Shown here: piece after piece, positions 1-7,052 of the stretch
Layout: every line of letters begins with the position of its first letter
Numbering within the stretch: the first letter of the stretch is position 1
DNA from: an uncultured Lachnospiraceae bacterium
GTDB lineage: Bacteria > Bacillota > Clostridia > Lachnospirales > Lachnospiraceae
Direction: 5' to 3'
Length of the DNA stretch: 27,491 bases
NCBI GenBank assembly: GCA_910580015.1
Contig: CAJTVT010000032.1
Coordinates: 4,010 to 31,500 of the forward strand
Translations under genes and position numbers: made by a program
The notes under the pieces: generated by a model
The model's input: the letters and a program-made list of their open reading frames with translations, nothing else
Database searches by the model: none
Told to the model about the DNA's origin: nothing

Positions 1-516
1 ATCTTCTTCCTTATAAAATGTCTTCACTGTTGCAGAATCACCCACCAATGCCACAACCATATCACCATTCTCCGCCGTTTCCTGATGCTGAACCAAAATA
101 TTATCTCCGTCAAAAATCCCTGCGTTGATCATGCTTTCTCCCTTGACTTTTAAGATAAAAGTCTCCTCGTTCGGCATATATTCTGCTGGAATCGGGAAAT
201 AACTCTCCACATTTTCCACTGCAAGCAATGGTTCTCCTGCGGCCACACGTCCCAAAAGCGGAACATTTACTACTTCGCGCCTTGACAAGTTAAAAGCATC
301 ATCGATAATCTCTATCGCCCTGGGCTTCGTGGGGTCTCTTCGGATGTAACCATTCTTCTCCAATGTCTCCAGATGAGAGTGAACTGAGGAAGTGGACTTC
401 AGATGAACCGCCTCGCAGATATCCCTTACAGCTGGCGGATATCCACGGTTTAAAATCTCACTCTTAATGTATTCTAAAATCTCCTTCTGCTTCTCGCTTA
501 TTTTTCCATATGCCAT
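1..516 (-). CDS. lexA: LexA SOS repressor (5' part, cut by window edge)
   Basis: This is the transcriptional repressor of the SOS DNA-damage regulon. It binds operators as a dimer and inactivates itself by RecA-stimulated self-cleavage. The first 172 residues are visible; the last few tens of residues lie outside the window. The N-terminal winged-helix domain spans about residues 1-65. The linker carries the Ala93-Gly94 cleavage bond in the motif GRVAAGEP. The latent serine peptidase has Ser128 (KGESM) and Lys165 (SATVKTF), 37 residues apart as in E. coli LexA (S119/K156). The ATG at 516 follows AGGAGG by 8 bases. The gene is divergent from an acyltransferase gene, and a candidate LexA box lies just upstream of its promoter, which fits autoregulation. 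Identification is secure. Confidence 0.97.
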   Translation of the reverse strand, partial: MAYGKISEKQKEILEYIKSEILNRGYPPAVRDICEAVHLKSTSSVHSHLETLEKNGYIRRDPTKPRAIEIIDDAFNLSRREVVNVPLLGRVAAGEPLLAVENVESYFPIPAEYMPNEETFILKVKGESMINAGIFDGDNILVQHQETAENGDMVVALVGDSATVKTFYKEED

Positions 517-594
517 AATCTATACCTCCTAAATTTACATTTTCTGATGCGATCATACGAAATAGAATCTTACATCAGATTTTATATTACATCT

Positions 595-623
595 ATCATA
601 ACACATATTGATAAAAAATGCAA
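595..623 (-). promoter_or_regulatory. Predicted lexA promoter
   Basis: Read on the minus strand, TTGCAT (623-618) and TATGAT (600-595) are separated by exactly 17 bases, a good sigma-A-type promoter pointing at lexA. It leaves an untranslated leader of roughly 70 bases. The LexA-box-like sequence at 634-647 lies 10 bases upstream of the -35. This is inferred from sequence only. Confidence 0.6.
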
Positions 624-633
624 ACACATATTC

Positions 634-647
634 CGAAAATTTGTTCT
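634..647. promoter_or_regulatory. Candidate LexA (SOS) box
   Basis: CGAAAATTTGTTCT matches the Gram-positive SOS-box pattern CGAAC-N4-GTTCG at 11 of 14 positions if the central four bases are free. The half-sites are CGAA and GTTC, with a mismatch at the fifth base of the left half and at the last base. It sits between the divergent lexA and acyltransferase promoters, where a self-regulating lexA usually carries its operator. Confidence 0.55.
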
Positions 648-692
648 CAAATTTATTATATATGATTCATTTTAGAAAATTAGTTTATGTTA

Positions 693-721
693 TTGTGTTT
701 TTCGACAAATCATTTTATAAT
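693..721 (+). promoter_or_regulatory. Predicted promoter of the acyltransferase-dtd pair
   Basis: TTGTGT (693-698), a 17-base spacer and a perfect TATAAT (716-721) point toward the plus-strand acyltransferase gene. The -10 lies 24 bases before the chosen ATG at 746, so the upstream in-frame ATG at 608 would precede the promoter. This is the main reason for preferring the later start. Confidence 0.65.
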
Positions 722-745
722 AGTAAAGTATACAGGAGAGGAAAA

Positions 746-1486
746 ATGATAAAACTTTTTTATGTTATATTTATGAATCTGTTTCGCGCCCCTTATATGA
801 TTCCTAAAATGAGATATCAAGCCAACCATCCTGAGAAATATTCAGAGAAGAAGCGTTACAGTTTGGTCTGTCATGCAATTAAATTGATGAATCGTACTGG
901 ACGGATTCATACGAAGTCATATGGAGAAGAAAATTTGCCCAAAGAAGGAGGATATCTGATGTATCCAAATCATCAGGGCAAATATGATGCATTGGGCATT
1001 ATTTTAACGCACAAAAATACTTGTTCTTTCGTGATGGATAAGGTAAAATCTAATATGATACTGGTAAGTGAAATTGTCGATTTGGTACAGGGAAAAAGAC
1101 TGGATCGTACAGATGTCCGTCAGGCAATGTCCGTGCTGAATGAAGTGGCAGAGGAAGTGAAAGAGGGGAGAAGATATATTATATTTCCAGAAGGAGATTA
1201 TATTTTTAACAATAAGAATCAAATGGCTCCATTCAAGGCAGGATGCTTTAAATGCGCCTTAAAGTCAAAAGCTCCGATTGTACCTGTGGCATTGATTGAT
1301 TCCTATAAAGTCTTCAACAGCTTTAAACTTGGCAAAGTCACCACACAAGTACATTATCTACAGCCTTTATTGTATGAGGAATATAAGAACCTTAAGACCG
1401 TTGAGATTGCCAAAATTGTTCAGGAACGAATCGGAACTGTAATCGAAGAGTACAGTTTTTCCAAAAATACTTACAGAAAGGATTAG
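746..1486 (+). CDS. 1-acyl-sn-glycerol-3-phosphate acyltransferase (PlsC family)
   Basis: This is a lysophosphatidic-acid acyltransferase-type enzyme, which adds the second acyl chain to make phosphatidic acid at the inner membrane face. The 246-residue protein has the catalytic HX4D motif at His76-Asp81 (NHQGKYD), a motif-II-like GKRLDRTD near 117, FPEG at 147-150 and VPVALI near 179, in the usual order. The N-terminus is hydrophobic and probably membrane associated. The open frame extends upstream to 608, but the ATG at 746 has AGGAGAGG six bases before it, and a promoter at 693-721 lies inside the longer version. The downstream dtd starts three bases after the stop, so the two are cotranscribed. 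The exact acyl acceptor cannot be told from sequence. Confidence 0.87.
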   Translation: MIKLFYVIFMNLFRAPYMIPKMRYQANHPEKYSEKKRYSLVCHAIKLMNRTGRIHTKSYGEENLPKEGGYLMYPNHQGKYDALGIILTHKNTCSFVMDKVKSNMILVSEIVDLVQGKRLDRTDVRQAMSVLNEVAEEVKEGRRYIIFPEGDYIFNNKNQMAPFKAGCFKCALKSKAPIVPVALIDSYKVFNSFKLGKVTTQVHYLQPLLYEEYKNLKTVEIAKIVQERIGTVIEEYSFSKNTYRKD

Positions 1487-1489
1487 AAT

Positions 1490-1942
1490 ATGCGTTTTTT
1501 AGTTCAAAGAGTCACCCATGCCTCCGTGGAGGTGGATCAGCACACCATAGGTGAAATACAAAAAGGATTCCTTGTGTTAATCGGAATCAGTCAAGAAGAC
1601 ACCAAAGAAATTGCAGATAAAATGATTCGCAAATTGATAGGTTTGAGAATCTTTGAAGATCAAAATGGCAAGACAAACCTTTCCCTTGCAGACGTCTCTG
1701 GGGAGTTGCTATTAATTTCACAGTTTACTTTATACGCAGACTGTAAGAAGGGAAATCGACCTTCCTTTATCAAAGCAGGCAGTCCCGATTATGCCAACGA
1801 AATGTACGAATATATCATTGCTCAGTGCCGTGAACAAATTCCTGTTGTTCAGACAGGCTCCTTCGGTGCCGATATGAAAATTTCTCTACTGAACGATGGA
1901 CCATTTACCATTATGTTAGATTCCAGCGAAATCTGTTCTTAA
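1490..1942 (+). CDS. dtd: D-aminoacyl-tRNA deacylase
   Basis: This enzyme hydrolyses D-amino acids mis-attached to tRNA (D-Tyr-tRNA and others), and achiral Gly from tRNA-Ala, in the cytoplasm. The 150-residue length is typical of the family. The start MRFLVQRV, the SQFTLYAD segment (77-84) and the Gly-cisPro loop region GPFT (137-140, usually GPVT) are all present. The ATG is three bases after the acyltransferase stop and is preceded by AAAGGA, so translation is probably coupled. A short GC-rich hairpin follows the gene. Identification is very secure. Confidence 0.95.
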   Translation: MRFLVQRVTHASVEVDQHTIGEIQKGFLVLIGISQEDTKEIADKMIRKLIGLRIFEDQNGKTNLSLADVSGELLLISQFTLYADCKKGNRPSFIKAGSPDYANEMYEYIIAQCREQIPVVQTGSFGADMKISLLNDGPFTIMLDSSEICS

Positions 1943-1960
1943 AATAATTTTATTATAATT

Positions 1961-1974
1961 TCCCCTTAGGGGGA
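1961..1974 (+). terminator. Weak hairpin after dtd
   Basis: TCCCC-TTAG-GGGGA forms a five-base-pair, GC-rich stem 18 bases after the dtd stop and is followed by CATTTT rather than a full T-run. It may terminate the acyltransferase-dtd transcript, but the tail is poor. Confidence 0.35.
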
Positions 1975-2260
1975 CATTTTCTACATTCTCAAATCAAATA
2001 CAAATCGTAATTATGCATTTCAATTTTAGATCAATATGTTTATCCCTGAAAAATTTTTTGAACCATAATCAGACGACGGAAGAAGATATTTCCATCAGTT
2101 CGCGAAATGCTTATTTTACGAACTGATAACGGTATTTTCAAAAAAACGTGTTTGATGACCAAGGGTTGAATCATCAGGTAACCGCCTTGATGTAAAAACA
2201 GATCATCCAAAATGTGCTTGACAGCCATTTACAACCATCCATACAGGAGGTATAATAACC

Positions 2261-2323
2261 ATGCACAAGGTTTTTATAAAATATTTGAACCATAACAACG
2301 ATATCCAATATCAGATCAAATAA
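2261..2323 (+). CDS. Possible 20-residue leader peptide before the recombinase gene
   Basis: A 20-codon frame starts at ATG 2261 and ends at TAA 2321-2323. It is preceded by a consensus AGGAGG (2245-2250) at a ten-base spacing, a stronger ribosome site than that of many real genes here. The peptide is short, basic and hydrophilic apart from its start (MHKVFIKYLNHNN...), and I recognise no family. It sits 66 bases upstream of the tyrosine recombinase gene on the same strand, so it could be a leader peptide, a tiny gene, or the relic of a longer one. The shared LNHN motif with the frame at 2013 suggests the two are related copies. Confidence 0.3.
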   Translation: MHKVFIKYLNHNNDIQYQIK

Positions 2324-2389
2324 CAATTTAGATTCGATAACGATACACTAGACTGTAAACGATTATATGATGATACAAGGAGCTTCCAA

Positions 2390-3451
2390 ATGGATTATGC
2401 TGAAAAAATCAATTTAGAAAATAAAAGAAAATTACAAATATTATTAAACCAACTTCCTGCATTCTGTAGCGATTTTTTTCGTTATCTGGATATTCGGAAT
2501 ACTTCGTCTAGAACCAGGTTATCCTATGGTTATGATATCCGTCTTTTTTTTGAATTTATACAGAAAAAAAATCCCATCTATCAAAAAATGGCCATGCCAG
2601 ATATTCCCATAAAGGTATTGGATGAGATCACACCAATAGATATCGAAGAATATCTGTCTTATCTTTCTTATTATGAGAAAAAAGATGGACAAGCTGTCAC
2701 CAATGGGGAAAAAGGGAAATCCAGGAAACTTTCTGCTATCCGAACAATGTACAATTATTATTTTAAAAAGGAATTTATCAAGACAAATGCCCCATCCATG
2801 ATAGAGACCCCAAAAAAACACAAAGAAAATATCATCCGTTTGGACAAAGATGAAGTTGCTGAATTGATTTCTGCCGTTGAATCAGGATGCTCTCTAACAC
2901 CTAAACAGCTTGCATCCCATCAAAAGATAAAATACCGTGACACAGCAATCCTGACATTACTTCTCGGAACAGGTATTCGAGTATCTGAGTGTGTTGGACT
3001 GGATGTTGCAGATATCAGCTTTAAGAACAATTGTATGCGTGTGGTGCGAAAAGGTGGCAATGAATCCACTGTCTACTTTGGAGAGGAAGTATCGGAAGCT
3101 CTTCTTGACTATCTAGAACTAGAACGGCCGAGTCTAGCAAAACAGGCATCCCCAGATCAGACCAATGCCCTCTTTCTGTCTCTGAAATATAATCGGCTAA
3201 CCACTCGCTCTGTTGAGAAACTTGTAAAAAAATATACTGGAGCAGCAAATATTAACAAAAAAATTACGCCTCACAAGCTCCGCAGCACCTACGGAACAAA
3301 TCTGTATAAAGAAACTGGGGATATTTATCTTGTGGCAGACGCCTTGGGCCATAAAAGCGTAGAAACAACCCGCCAGCACTACGCTGCCATTGACGACGAA
3401 CGAAGAAAACTGGCGGGAAAATTTTCTGGAAGTATTTTCCACGAGGATTGA
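2390..3451 (+). CDS. Tyrosine recombinase, Xer type
   Basis: This is a site-specific recombinase of the XerC/XerD family, the group that resolves chromosome dimers at dif, though related integrases also fit. The 353-residue protein has the N-terminal core-binding SAM-like domain (about 20-130) and a C-terminal catalytic domain with the complete set Arg197, Lys221, His295, Arg298, His321 and the nucleophile Tyr331. It is about 50 residues longer than E. coli XerC/D, mainly through an N-terminal extension and a lysine-rich loop near 98-115. The ATG at 2390 has AAGGAG ten bases upstream. No phage genes, attachment sites or excisionase are nearby and it lies among core genes, which favours a housekeeping role. 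I did not find a convincing dif site in the window. Confidence 0.88.
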   Translation: MDYAEKINLENKRKLQILLNQLPAFCSDFFRYLDIRNTSSRTRLSYGYDIRLFFEFIQKKNPIYQKMAMPDIPIKVLDEITPIDIEEYLSYLSYYEKKDGQAVTNGEKGKSRKLSAIRTMYNYYFKKEFIKTNAPSMIETPKKHKENIIRLDKDEVAELISAVESGCSLTPKQLASHQKIKYRDTAILTLLLGTGIRVSECVGLDVADISFKNNCMRVVRKGGNESTVYFGEEVSEALLDYLELERPSLAKQASPDQTNALFLSLKYNRLTTRSVEKLVKKYTGAANINKKITPHKLRSTYGTNLYKETGDIYLVADALGHKSVETTRQHYAAIDDERRKLAGKFSGSIFHED

Positions 3452-3457
3452 GAACCT

Positions 3458-3571
3458 CTTTGCTTCAGATACTACACTAGAGTGTGTCTGATAACTTGCA
3501 AAAGATTTATATCTAATCAGAGAGCAAGTTTTAGATACGCTCTGAAACATAGAACTTTTTTCTAAGCAAAG
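3458..3571 (+). other. Nested inverted repeats downstream of the recombinase gene
   Basis: The gap between the convergent recombinase and kinase-like genes is packed with complementary segments. The outer pair CTTTGCTT (3458-3465) and AAGCAAAG (3564-3571) is perfect. TTCAGA (3464-3469) pairs with TCTGAA (3541-3546), and AACTTGC (3493-3499) with GCAAGTT (3524-3530). A small hairpin around ACACTAGAGTGT lies inside the first third. A weak AT-rich hairpin with a short T-run (3553-3579) ends the region and could serve as terminator. The arrangement suggests a folded 3' untranslated region or small RNA. Confidence 0.4.
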
Positions 3572-3586
3572 AAAGTTTTGAAAACA

Positions 3587-4225
3587 TTATTTCTTATGTT
3601 TAAACTTCTTTCGGATTTCCATATAGTTCAAAATCATCTCACAGCATCCCTCCAGGCTAAGATGGCTGCTGTCTAAGGTCAAATGATAACTTCTAGAATC
3701 TCCCCATCTTTTACTGGAATAATAATTATAATAACTTGCGCGCTTTTTATCTGTCTTATGGATCATATCTGCCGCTTTATCCTGGGAAAGTTGAAAAGTT
3801 TTCATGATATGGTCAATTCGAAATTCCATGTCTGCATGAATGAAAACATTTAGACAGTTGGGGTGCTCCGCCAGGGCATAATCTGCGCATCTTCCCACAA
3901 TAATACAGGATTCCTTGTCTGCAAGATTTTTGATCGTCTCAAACTGTGCTAAAAATACCTTATGATTTAAGGGCATATCCAAAAATGGCGCTGAAGTATA
4001 ACCGCTGACTGAATATGTATCCATAACCAAAGAATATAGAAAACTGTTGGTGGGTTTTTCATCATGATTTTCGAAAATTTCTTGGCAAAGCCCACTCTCC
4101 TTTGCCGCCATGGATAACAGTTCCTTATCATAACATTTTATCTTTAAACTATCAGAAAGCATCCGTCCAACATCCAATCCTCCACTGCCAAACTCCCGTC
4201 CGATTGTAATTACATATTTTTCCAT
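3587..4225 (-). CDS. Cytidylate-kinase-like P-loop protein
   Basis: This 212-residue protein of the cytidylate-kinase-like family (Cytidylate_kin2) is a predicted small-molecule kinase of unproven substrate. It begins MEKYVITIGREFGSGG, with the P-loop variant GREFGSGG at residues 9-16. An LID-like arginine/lysine-rich stretch (KTDKKRASYYNYYSSKRWGD) lies in the C-terminal third. The frame is open back to 4306, but the ATG at 4225 has GAAAGGTGG at a good distance and a promoter lies at 4268-4294, so the shorter start is used. It is the last gene before a convergent gene and appears to be transcribed alone. The family is often annotated as cytidylate kinase, but its members are distinct from Cmk, so no symbol is given. 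Confidence 0.82.
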   Translation of the reverse strand: MEKYVITIGREFGSGGLDVGRMLSDSLKIKCYDKELLSMAAKESGLCQEIFENHDEKPTNSFLYSLVMDTYSVSGYTSAPFLDMPLNHKVFLAQFETIKNLADKESCIIVGRCADYALAEHPNCLNVFIHADMEFRIDHIMKTFQLSQDKAADMIHKTDKKRASYYNYYSSKRWGDSRSYHLTLDSSHLSLEGCCEMILNYMEIRKKFKHKK

Positions 4226-4267
4226 AGAAGTTACCACCTTTCTACCTAAGCTTTTCATTTCTGCTTT

Positions 4268-4294
4268 ATTATAGTATAATATATTTTTTGACAA
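4268..4294 (-). promoter_or_regulatory. Predicted promoter of the kinase-like gene
   Basis: On the minus strand TTGTCA (4294-4289) and TATAAT (4273-4268) are 15 bases apart, a little short of the ideal 17. It lies between the rluD stop and the kinase-like start and gives a leader of about 35 bases. Confidence 0.45.
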
Positions 4295-4315
4295 ATGTAC
4301 ACACAATTCACAATA

Positions 4316-5245
4316 TCAAAGCTGTTTTTTCAGTAAATCTTCAAAATATTCCGGCAATGGCGCTTCCACCTCCAAATAATTTCCTGTGGATGGATGAATA
4401 AAGCCAATAACGGCCGCATGCAGTGTCTGACCCTGAAGATTCCAAGGATTTTTACCTGTTCCGTACACATCGTCACCAAGCAATGGATGCCCCAAACTGG
4501 CCATATGTACCCGAATTTGATGTGTGCGTCCTGTTTCCAATTCAAATTCCATAAAAGTATGTTTTAAAAACCTCTGCAAAACCCGATAATGTGTAACGGC
4601 TGGCTTTCCGTTCCGTTCATTAATGGTCATTTTTTTCCGGTCAACTGGATGTCTGCCAATTGCCCCTTCCACAGTGCCTGCATCCTGAGATATCATCCCC
4701 TTCACAATGCCGAGATACCGTCTAGTGACAGAATGTTCCTTGATCTGCTCTGCAATTTTTACATGGGCAATATCATTCTTACAGACAACCAAAGCTCCAG
4801 TAGTATTCATATCGATTCTGTGTACAATCCCAGGACGAACTTCTCCATTAATGCCAGAAAGACTATCTTTACAGTGATACATTACAGCGTTAACCAACGT
4901 TCCACAAGAATGTCCAGCCGAAGGATGAACCACCATTCCCTTTGCTTTATTTACAATCAATACATCTGAATCTTCATATAAAATATCTAGCGGGAGATTT
5001 TCTGGAAGTATTTCAAGTTCTCTCACTTTAGGCAAATGTACTGTTACATGGTCTCCCTCTTCTGCCCGATAATTTGCTTTTCGCGGAATGCCGTTCACCC
5101 AAATTCGCTCTTCTTTGATTAATTTTTGAAAAAAAGACCTAGACTTTTCCGGATCCCACAAGGATAAGAGTTTATCTAACCGTTCCCCCACCTGATCTAA
5201 AAAAACTTCAAATTCCTTTTCCTCTCCTTCTGAAAACAGTTCCAT
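4316..5245 (-). CDS. RluA-family 23S rRNA pseudouridine synthase (RluD-like)
   Basis: It isomerises uridine to pseudouridine in RNA, most likely in 23S rRNA like RluD/YlyB. The 309-residue protein has an N-terminal S4 RNA-binding domain (about 20-75, beginning GERLDKLLS) and a catalytic domain with Asp145 in HRIDMNTTG. It ends with the family segments RTHQIRVHMASLGHPLLGDDVYG. The frame runs upstream into lspA, but the ATG at 5245 follows GGAGG by five bases and starts 26 bases after the lspA stop, so that start is preferred. Its position directly after lspA is the classic Firmicutes lspA-ylyB pairing. Confidence 0.92.
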   Translation of the reverse strand: MELFSEGEEKEFEVFLDQVGERLDKLLSLWDPEKSRSFFQKLIKEERIWVNGIPRKANYRAEEGDHVTVHLPKVRELEILPENLPLDILYEDSDVLIVNKAKGMVVHPSAGHSCGTLVNAVMYHCKDSLSGINGEVRPGIVHRIDMNTTGALVVCKNDIAHVKIAEQIKEHSVTRRYLGIVKGMISQDAGTVEGAIGRHPVDRKKMTINERNGKPAVTHYRVLQRFLKHTFMEFELETGRTHQIRVHMASLGHPLLGDDVYGTGKNPWNLQGQTLHAAVIGFIHPSTGNYLEVEAPLPEYFEDLLKKQL

Positions 5246-5271
5246 GTATTCCTCCAATTCCGATACTCCTC

Positions 5272-5796
5272 TTATGAGGAAATTGACTCTCTTTTCTTTC
5301 GAAAGGAAATCAGCCGTTCCCAATCTTCTTCTGAATAGTAGAATAATCCCAGAATGATCAGCAACGCCATTCCACAAGTCACATAAATATCCGCTACATT
5401 AAAGATTGGAAAGTTAATCAATTCAAAATACAAAAAATCCACCACATAATCTAGCCGTAGACGATCAATCAAATTGCCAAAAGCGCCAGAAGCCAACAAT
5501 ATCATAATAAATCTTGCACCGTGAAATTTTTTCTCCATCGGAGAACGCCAATAAAGCACAAATATAATTCCAAGCATCAACACTGTACCGATTACAAACC
5601 AGACCTTCATTCCCTGCATCAAGCCAAATGCAGCTCCACGGTTCTCCAAATAGTGAAGCTGAAAAACACCTTTGATAAGAGAAATGGAATTTCCTCCCTT
5701 TAAATAGGTAGATGCAAGATATTTTGTAAATTGATCTAACATTACGAAAAGTATAATACTGCATATTCCCAGTATACAACGATTCTTTTTATTCAT
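5272..5796 (-). CDS. lspA: Lipoprotein signal peptidase II
   Basis: This membrane aspartic protease cleaves the signal peptide from diacylglyceryl-modified prolipoproteins. The 174-residue protein has four hydrophobic segments (about 8-26, 65-83, 95-108, 135-155). The two catalytic aspartates are Asp120 (NLIDRLRLDYVVDF) and Asp136 (FNVADIY). An upstream in-frame ATG at 5814 exists, but the codons between it and 5796 are the ribosome site itself (GAGAAGAGG about six bases before ATG 5796), so the later start is used. The start overlaps the end of a small leader frame by eight bases, and the whole initiation region is tandemly duplicated just upstream. It is cotranscribed with rluD below and probably aroB above. 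Confidence 0.93.
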   Translation of the reverse strand: MNKKNRCILGICSIILFVMLDQFTKYLASTYLKGGNSISLIKGVFQLHYLENRGAAFGLMQGMKVWFVIGTVLMLGIIFVLYWRSPMEKKFHGARFIMILLASGAFGNLIDRLRLDYVVDFLYFELINFPIFNVADIYVTCGMALLIILGLFYYSEEDWERLISFRKKRESISS

Positions 5797-5875
5797 AAAC
5801 AACCTCTTCTCCATGAAATATTGTATTCATAAGCAATCTCTTCTCCATGAAATTAACTCTATATAGAGGCTCCAT
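5789..5875 (-). CDS. Small leader reading frame overlapping the lspA start
   Basis: A 28-codon frame begins at ATG 5875 and ends at TAA 5789-5791, inside the second and third codons of lspA. An AGGAGG overlaps the aroB stop 13 bases upstream of the ATG, and a second in-frame ATG at 5830 has its own GAGAAGAGA site. The 3' part was created by the duplication of the lspA start: it contains MEKRLLMN, copying the MEKRLFMN coded before and across the lspA start. It has no recognisable domain. Ribosomes ending here would stop on top of the lspA start, so translational coupling is plausible. It may instead be untranslated scar sequence. Confidence 0.3.
   Translation of the reverse strand: MEPLYRVNFMEKRLLMNTIFHGEEVVYE
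5790..5853 (-). repeat. Tandem duplication of the lspA initiation region
   Basis: Two 30-base copies (5790-5819 and 5824-5853) are 34 bases apart and differ at two positions. Each copy holds, on the minus strand, an ATG, the purine-rich GAGAAGAG ribosome site and a second ATGAATA start. The copy nearer lspA supplies its real start; the other begins a short frame that terminates on lspA. This is direct sequence evidence of a small local duplication. Confidence 0.85.
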
Positions 5876-5892
5876 CAAAAATAGACAACCTC

Positions 5893-6990
5893 CTACTCTC
5901 CAAACAGATAAACAATCCCTTCCATCAATTCCTCGTCGGATACTTCCCTGGAAATATAAGCTTCCCCCAAACAATTCAGCAAGATAAACTTGACTTTGCC
6001 AGCTTCCATTTTCTTATCCAACTTCGTAGTCTCCAAAATTTCCTCTGGAGAATGGGTAAAGTCTGACAATCTGCAAGGCAGACCGAACTTCAAAAGCATT
6101 TCTTGTATTTCTTCTACCACTTCCCTCCCAAAATTACCTTTTTTCCAGGAAATATAGGCTGCACTTACCATTCCTAAGGCAACACATTCTCCATGATACA
6201 TTGTAAAATCTGATAATTTTTCGATCGCATGGCCTATGGTATGACCAAAATTCAACAACGCCCGCTCTCCTTGCTCCTTGGGATCCTGTTCCACCACATC
6301 TCGCTTAATTTGGCAGCTTTGAGCAATCATCTCCTCCATAATTTCTGGCTGCTGAGCCATAATATCTGTACTGTGTTGAAGGATAAATTTGGTATATGTT
6401 ACATCTTTGATAAATCCATGCTTGATTACTTCCGCGATTCCTGCCGAAAATTGCCTTTTCGGAAGTGTTTTCAATGTGGAGAGATTCATATAAACCAATT
6501 TCGGCATATAAAATGCACCTACCATATTTTTATATTGCATAAAATCTACACCGGTCTTCCCACCAATACTGCTGTCTGTCTGCGCCAACAATGTGGTTGG
6601 CACCTGAACAAAATCTATACCTCTAAGATAAGTGGCGGCAGCGAATCCGGTTAGATCTCCCACAACACCGCCTCCCAATGCCACCAACAGATCCTTACGA
6701 TCAAATTTATGCAAAATTAAATGCTCATAAACAGCTCCTACCGTATCTGTATTTTTACTGTTTTCCCCAGCCTCAAAGACAAAGGAAGTACAAAAACAAA
6801 AGATGGGCTTTAACAGACTTGTCACTTCATCCAGATAATACTGGGCCACATTGGAATCCGTGATAATACATACTTTACGATTTCCATAACCAAGTTCTGA
6901 AAGTTTTTCTGACAATTGGCTAAAGTCCTTATGAATTTCTATTTGATAATGAGGGGTTCCCTGGTAAGATACTGTAATTGTCTTTGGCAT
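5893..6990 (-). CDS. aroB: 3-dehydroquinate synthase
   Basis: This is the second step of the shikimate pathway, converting DAHP to 3-dehydroquinate with NAD and a divalent metal. The 365-residue protein shows the NAD-binding GGGVVGDLTGFAAATYLRG, the PTTLLAQTDSSIGGKTGVD segment, the metal-ligand glutamate in the AGIAEVIKHG region and NFGHTIGHAIE with metal-ligand histidines. The frame is open to 7044, but ATG 6990 has AAAGGA at proper spacing and matches the usual family start. No other aromatic amino-acid gene is nearby. It lies between ylmH and lspA, where many Firmicutes carry divIVA and ileS. The AGGAGG overlapping its stop may initiate the small frame before lspA. Confidence 0.95.
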   Translation of the reverse strand: MPKTITVSYQGTPHYQIEIHKDFSQLSEKLSELGYGNRKVCIITDSNVAQYYLDEVTSLLKPIFCFCTSFVFEAGENSKNTDTVGAVYEHLILHKFDRKDLLVALGGGVVGDLTGFAAATYLRGIDFVQVPTTLLAQTDSSIGGKTGVDFMQYKNMVGAFYMPKLVYMNLSTLKTLPKRQFSAGIAEVIKHGFIKDVTYTKFILQHSTDIMAQQPEIMEEMIAQSCQIKRDVVEQDPKEQGERALLNFGHTIGHAIEKLSDFTMYHGECVALGMVSAAYISWKKGNFGREVVEEIQEMLLKFGLPCRLSDFTHSPEEILETTKLDKKMEAGKVKFILLNCLGEAYISREVSDEELMEGIVYLFGE

Positions 6991-7052
6991 AATCTCTATT
7001 CCTTTCTTATCTTCTGTAGTAAAGTCTTTCATCACCTGCCACACTACAGAGA

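Larger units (their letters stand above)
1943..2389 (+). other. 447-bp intergenic region with possible decayed coding sequence
   Basis: There is no convincing full gene between dtd and the recombinase gene. The plus-strand frame starting at 2013 reads like protein (MHFNFRSIC...FLNHNQTTEED) but ends at TGA-TAA (2124-2129). The same frame continues protein-like through further stops to about 2250. A second short frame at 2261 shares the LNHN stretch, and the DNA TTTGAACCATAA occurs at about 2057 and again at 2284. A perfect nine-base inverted repeat (ATCAGTTCG at 2094-2102, CGAACTGAT at 2119-2127) lies in the middle. This could be a decayed small gene or structured RNA; neither is proven. The minus-strand frame across it lacks a ribosome site. 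Confidence 0.3.

Noticed and set aside
2040..2228. 62-codon minus-strand frame in the gap before the recombinase gene
   Set aside because: No Shine-Dalgarno sequence precedes it, and the opposite strand shows the more protein-like frame.
2390..3451. Tyrosine recombinase as sign of a prophage or integrative element
   Set aside because: No excisionase, phage, conjugation or attachment-site features are nearby and the flanking genes are core functions.
2341..3500. ACACTAGA-like motifs near both ends of the recombinase gene and at about 27440 as attachment sites
   Set aside because: The matches are only about seven bases, in different contexts, and do not form a repeat pair of useful length.
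3197..3550. 117-codon minus-strand frame over the end of the recombinase gene
   Set aside because: It overlaps the conserved catalytic region on the other strand and has no ribosome site or family resemblance.
3587..4225. Calling the kinase-like gene cmk
   Set aside because: It has the GREFGSGG loop of the cytidylate-kinase-like family rather than the Cmk signature, and Cmk is a distinct protein.
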